From assembly GCA_036574075.1 (NCBI GenBank), contig JAINCN010000059.1, positions 1-45,398 on the forward strand: DNA of 45,398 nucleotides. Reading direction: 5' to 3'. Below are positions 42,716-45,398 of this stretch, piece after piece; the first letter of the stretch is position 1; each line of letters begins with the position of its first letter. This DNA is from Deltaproteobacteria bacterium. Its GTDB lineage: Bacteria > Desulfobacterota > Dissulfuribacteria > Dissulfuribacterales > UBA5754. Below the pieces are notes generated by a model. It was not told the DNA's origin. It did no database searches and saw nothing but the letters and a program-made list of their open reading frames with translations. The translations under genes and the position numbers were made by a program.

Positions 42716-43725
42716 GCCGACTGACCCTGCCGCTTATGATACTTGTTGTCGTGTTGACAGCGCTCTTTTCACTCTCTCTGGGCCAGTACAGGATTCCAGT
42801 TAGGGAATTGCTTGACTTCGTTGCATGGAAAACACTGGGTTTGAATGGGATAAGCGAAGAAAAAAAGGTCCTGCTTGAAAATATCTTGTTCAATATCAGA
42901 CTTCCACGGGTCCTTGCAGCAATCCTGATAGGCGCATCACTTTCCGTCTCTGGCGCGGCCTTTCAGGCATTGTTCGTCAACCCCCTGGTTTCGCCCGGCC
43001 TGCTCGGGGTGCTGGCCGGCGCTTCTTTCGGCGCCGCTTTCGGTATGATCTTCAGCAATAGCTGGCTCATTGTCCAACTCTCCACCCTGATCTTTGGATT
43101 TATAGCAGTGGGCGCCACTTTAGGCATAGCCAGGGTGTACAGGAGCAACGCCATCATCATGCTTGTGCTGGGAGGGATCATCAGCGGCGCCTTTTTCACC
43201 TCTCTGCTCTCCATCCTCAAATATACGGCAGATCCCTATAACCAGCTCCCTGCAATCGTCTACTGGCTCATGGGCAGCCTGGCATCTGTTGACCGCGGCA
43301 CTGTCCTGATCATCAGTCTACCCGCGATAATCGGTATCCTGATTATCATCCTTCACGCCAGACAGATCAACATCCTGAGCATGGGCGAGGAAGAGGCGCA
43401 GTCTCTGGGAGTGAATGTTCAGCAGGTTCGTTTGACGGTGATCTTCGCCGCTACTATGATCAGCGCCCTTACCGTGGTGGTAGGCGGCATGATTGGCTGG
43501 GTCGGTCTCATCATCCCGCATATCTGCCGCATGGTGATCGGTCCGAACAACGAGGCCCTCCTGCCGGTCGCTGCTCTCACTGGCGCGGTGTATCTATTGT
43601 TGATTGATGATATATCCCGGCTTCTCTTTATCTTTGAAATACCCATAGGCATCGTCACTTCGATTACCGGTATTCCCTTTTTTGTGCTGGTGCTGAGAAA
43701 TGCAAGACGAGGGGGGTGGCGATGA
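42712..43725 (+). CDS. ABC transporter permease, BtuC/FecCD family
   Basis: Inner-membrane channel, 337 aa with about ten helices. Family motifs: NIRLPRVLAAILIGASLSVS, GAAFQALFVNPLVSPGLLGV, and the late segment GWVGLIIPHICRMVIGPNNE that contacts the ATPase. ATGA overlaps with the genes on either side. Confidence 0.94.
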   Translation: MSRLTLPLMILVVVLTALFSLSLGQYRIPVRELLDFVAWKTLGLNGISEEKKVLLENILFNIRLPRVLAAILIGASLSVSGAAFQALFVNPLVSPGLLGVLAGASFGAAFGMIFSNSWLIVQLSTLIFGFIAVGATLGIARVYRSNAIIMLVLGGIISGAFFTSLLSILKYTADPYNQLPAIVYWLMGSLASVDRGTVLIISLPAIIGILIIILHARQINILSMGEEEAQSLGVNVQQVRLTVIFAATMISALTVVVGGMIGWVGLIIPHICRMVIGPNNEALLPVAALTGAVYLLLIDDISRLLFIFEIPIGIVTSITGIPFFVLVLRNARRGGWR

Positions 43726-44546
43726 CCGGGCTGATCAGCGTTAAAAATGTGGATTTTGCCTATAGGAAAAGGGAGGTGCTGAAAGGGATCAACCTCTCCT
43801 TTAATCATGGTGAGGTGGTCTCGTTACACGGCCCGAACGGAAGCGGCAAGACAACACTACTGAAAATAATCCTCGGATTTCTCAAACCCAAAAAGGGGGA
43901 AGTTTTTTTTGAAGGACAAAATATTAAAAAGATCCCTCGTAATATGCTTGCCCGCCGGATTGCCTATGTGCCGCAGACCCACAGGGAGGCCTTCGCCTAC
44001 ACAGTGGAGGATGTGGTCCTGATGGGGAGAATGCCATATCATTCCTTCTTCTCCAGTTATTCCCAAAAGGATCACGCTGCGGTGGCAGCAGCCCTTGAAC
44101 GGCTCGGCATCCTGCACCTGATGAAGAGGCCGTACACCGAAATCAGCGGCGGTGAGCGACAGTTGACCCTGATTGCCCGCTCTCTGGCACAGGGAGCCGA
44201 TGTCTTTATTATGGACGAACCTGTGAACGGTCTGGATTACGGCAACCAGATGCGCCTTCTTGCCGGTATCAAAAGTTTGGCAAGGGAGGGGCTTACCATC
44301 ATCATGACCACCCATTTCCCAGACCATGCCTTAATGACAGCCGACAGGGTCATCCTTTTCAAAGACGGCGCCGTGCTGGCTGATGGGCCGCCGGACACCA
44401 CCATCAATCGTGAGACTATCTTTACGCTCTACTCTATTCAGGTGGATATCATACCTGTAAACGGCAGCGGCAAGGTCTGTATGCCGGTCTGCAACCAGTG
44501 GAGACAGGGAGGTTGTCATGTCCCGAGAGATCATAGACCGTTATAG
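43722..44546 (+). CDS. ABC transporter ATPase, BtuD/FecE family
   Basis: Powers the importer. The 274-aa product has Walker A GPNGSGKTT (37-45), Q-loop YVPQTHREAF, signature ISGGERQLTLIARSLAQG, Walker B VFIMDEPVNGLD and H-loop TTHFPDHAL. ATG 43722 overlaps the permease stop. The last residues (from about GGCHVPRDH) are read from DNA whose other strand encodes the end of an IS481-like transposase. The native C-terminus was therefore probably replaced by insertion; the core domain is complete. Confidence 0.92.
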   Translation: MTGLISVKNVDFAYRKREVLKGINLSFNHGEVVSLHGPNGSGKTTLLKIILGFLKPKKGEVFFEGQNIKKIPRNMLARRIAYVPQTHREAFAYTVEDVVLMGRMPYHSFFSSYSQKDHAAVAAALERLGILHLMKRPYTEISGGERQLTLIARSLAQGADVFIMDEPVNGLDYGNQMRLLAGIKSLAREGLTIIMTTHFPDHALMTADRVILFKDGAVLADGPPDTTINRETIFTLYSIQVDIIPVNGSGKVCMPVCNQWRQGGCHVPRDHRPL

Positions 44547-44705
44547 TGAAGAGTTCTGGTTCCATTTCCTGCCATTTTTTGAGTGCCTGTACCGGGGTGA
44601 TATGACCGAGTGCCTTTTGAGGGATCTGGTGGTTATATAGGCGGACATAGCGATAAAGGGCGGCCTTGAGCCCTTTTGAGGATGGAAATCGTGTATGTGT
44701 CACCA
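44512..44705 (-). mobile_element. IS481-like transposase remnant (C-terminal part)
   Basis: On the minus strand, YRYVRLYNHQIPQKALGHIT, PVQALKKWQEMEPELF and TVYDLSGHDN match the C-terminal end of IS481-type (integrase-core) transposases. The DDE core is missing: the frame starts abruptly at about 44705, next to the IS3-like end, and runs into the ATPase gene's 3' end. A remnant, not mobile. Confidence 0.72.
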
Positions 44706-44713
44706 CTAAGGTA

Positions 44714-45155
44714 TGTTGAGAAAAATGGACACCAAAAATCGAGCCCCGATAGAATGGGGTGAAATGGAGGTGTCGCATGGAGAAAATTCCCAACGGGCAG
44801 TATACGAAGGAGTTTCGGGAAGAGGCCGCCCGAATGGTCATTGAGCGGGGCCTGAAGGCAGGGAAGGCTGTGCACGGCGTCTTGATCTTCCGAAGTCGAC
44901 TTTCGAGAATTGGGTCAGGGCGGCTCGAGCGGGAATGCTTGGTGCAATCGGCAAGTCCAGCCGTCCGCTCACAGAGCTTGAGATGGAGCTTGCCTGGGTA
45001 AAGTGGGAGCTGGCCATTACCCGCATGGAGCGTGACATCCTAAAAAAAGCGGCATCGTACTTTGCAAAGGAGTCACTACAAGGTACGTGATGATGAAGAG
45101 AAGGTGGCCCAACGGGAGATCACGGAATATATCGAGATTTTTTACAACAGACAAA
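44714..45155 (+). mobile_element. IS3-family element, internally deleted
   Basis: It begins with TGTTGAGAAAAATGGACACC, typical of an IS3-group terminal repeat. It holds a frameshifted orfA and only the last few dozen codons of orfB (VAQREITEYIEIFYNRQ), so most of orfB including the DDE catalytic region is gone. The right terminal repeat is not seen: after FYNRQ the sequence switches at about 45156 to the 20-bp segment also found at 108-127. It cannot move by itself. Confidence 0.8.
44777..45090 (+). pseudogene. IS3-family orfA, frameshifted
   Basis: Starts EKIPNGQYTKEFREEAARMV, IERGLKAGKAV, the helix-turn-helix of IS3 OrfA. A one-base loss near 44880 shifts the frame; the other frame continues LDLPKSTFENWVRAARAGML, GAIGKSSRPLTELEMELAW, ERDILKKAASYFAKES to TGA 45088-45090. 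GGAGG precedes the ATG. Confidence 0.85.
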
Positions 45156-45175
45156 TTCTACTCCGACAGATAAAT
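45156..45175. repeat. 20-bp inverted match to 108-127
   Basis: Exact reverse complement of 108-127, located at the break of the orfB remnant. The remaining 45176-45398 shows no convincing gene, RNA or element. Confidence 0.6.
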
Positions 45176-45398
45176 GAATATACTCACATCAACATTTTCA
45201 TCAAATATAACGCGATCCGATGCCGGACATCGGGCAGAGAGGGCATGTGTTTCAGTTCTCGTTGTCTGCTTTGCCATCGCTCTGAAGAACGAACAGGGCA
45301 CTGACGTTCCTTCCATCTTCCCAAATAATCCGGATTCATGGGGAATGTTTTGTTGGAATCATTCCCATTCTCTGGCGCCAGAGGGTCTGCTGTATGCG

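Noticed and set aside
44519-44638. A plus-strand ORF starting MSREIIDRYSEEFW with a GGGAGG ribosome site, looking like a truncated next gene of the importer operon
   Set aside because: The minus strand of the same bases encodes the end of an IS481-like transposase (PELF...VYDLSGHDN), which explains the sequence better.
1-45398. CRISPR arrays, tRNA or rRNA genes
   Set aside because: No regularly spaced short direct repeats, no tRNA-like GTTCGAATC loops with paired ends, and no rRNA-like stretches were seen.

Overview
The window looks like chromosomal DNA of an anaerobic Gram-negative bacterium, most likely of the Desulfobacterota (old Deltaproteobacteria). The clues are a four-subunit oxygen-sensitive 2-oxoacid:ferredoxin oxidoreductase, a selenocysteine synthase, FmdE-family proteins, outer-membrane systems (TolC, TonB receptor) and the gene order rpsP-khpA-rimM-trmD-RNA methyltransferase-rplS-rnhB-yraN. 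This placement is inferred from gene content, not from a database search.

Left part (0.3-29.9 kb, GC-rich backbone). A minus-strand tripartite RND efflux operon (outer-membrane channel, adaptor, pump) is followed by a plus-strand envelope group: cyclopropane fatty acid synthase, a LapA-domain membrane protein, an LdtD-like L,D-transpeptidase and a MepK-like murein endopeptidase. Then come a NifU-type Fe-S scaffold, selA with an overlapping TPR protein, the porGDAB-type operon, an RpoD-family sigma factor, ffh, and the ribosome/RNA-processing operon from rpsP to yraN, which runs by overlaps into a PhoU-DUF47 fusion. From 25.7 kb the theme turns to molybdenum/tungsten: a SAM methyltransferase divergent from fmdE, a molybdopterin-binding-domain protein, two small membrane proteins, thiE, and a ModE-like DNA-binding protein without a molybdate-binding domain.

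Right part (30.7-44.5 kb, visibly AT-richer and mosaic). This accessory metal-handling island begins right after the ModE-like gene. It holds two DUF364 (putative metal-chelation) proteins, a NitT/TauT-like ABC importer whose ATPase carries a TOBE-like tail, an FmdE-family reading frame broken by four in-frame UAA/UAG codons, a DUF169 protein, a TonB-dependent receptor, a TonB-family gene with one in-frame UAA, a second SAM methyltransferase, and a complete BtuFCD/FecBCD-type importer in one ATGA-coupled operon. A ModE-box-like palindrome (CGTTAT-N12-ATAAC) lies in front of the ModE-like gene, a close variant lies in front of the TonB receptor, and a weaker one lies in front of the second DUF364 gene. 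The reading I propose is a Mo- or W-responsive outer-membrane-to-cytoplasm metal (or metal-chelate) uptake system; the substrate is inference. The island ends in remnants of IS481-like and IS3-like elements.

A family of 175-bp elements with CCTGAATCC...GGATTCAGG inverted ends is scattered between operons (three full copies, one shortened, one half copy). No tRNA, rRNA or CRISPR was seen.
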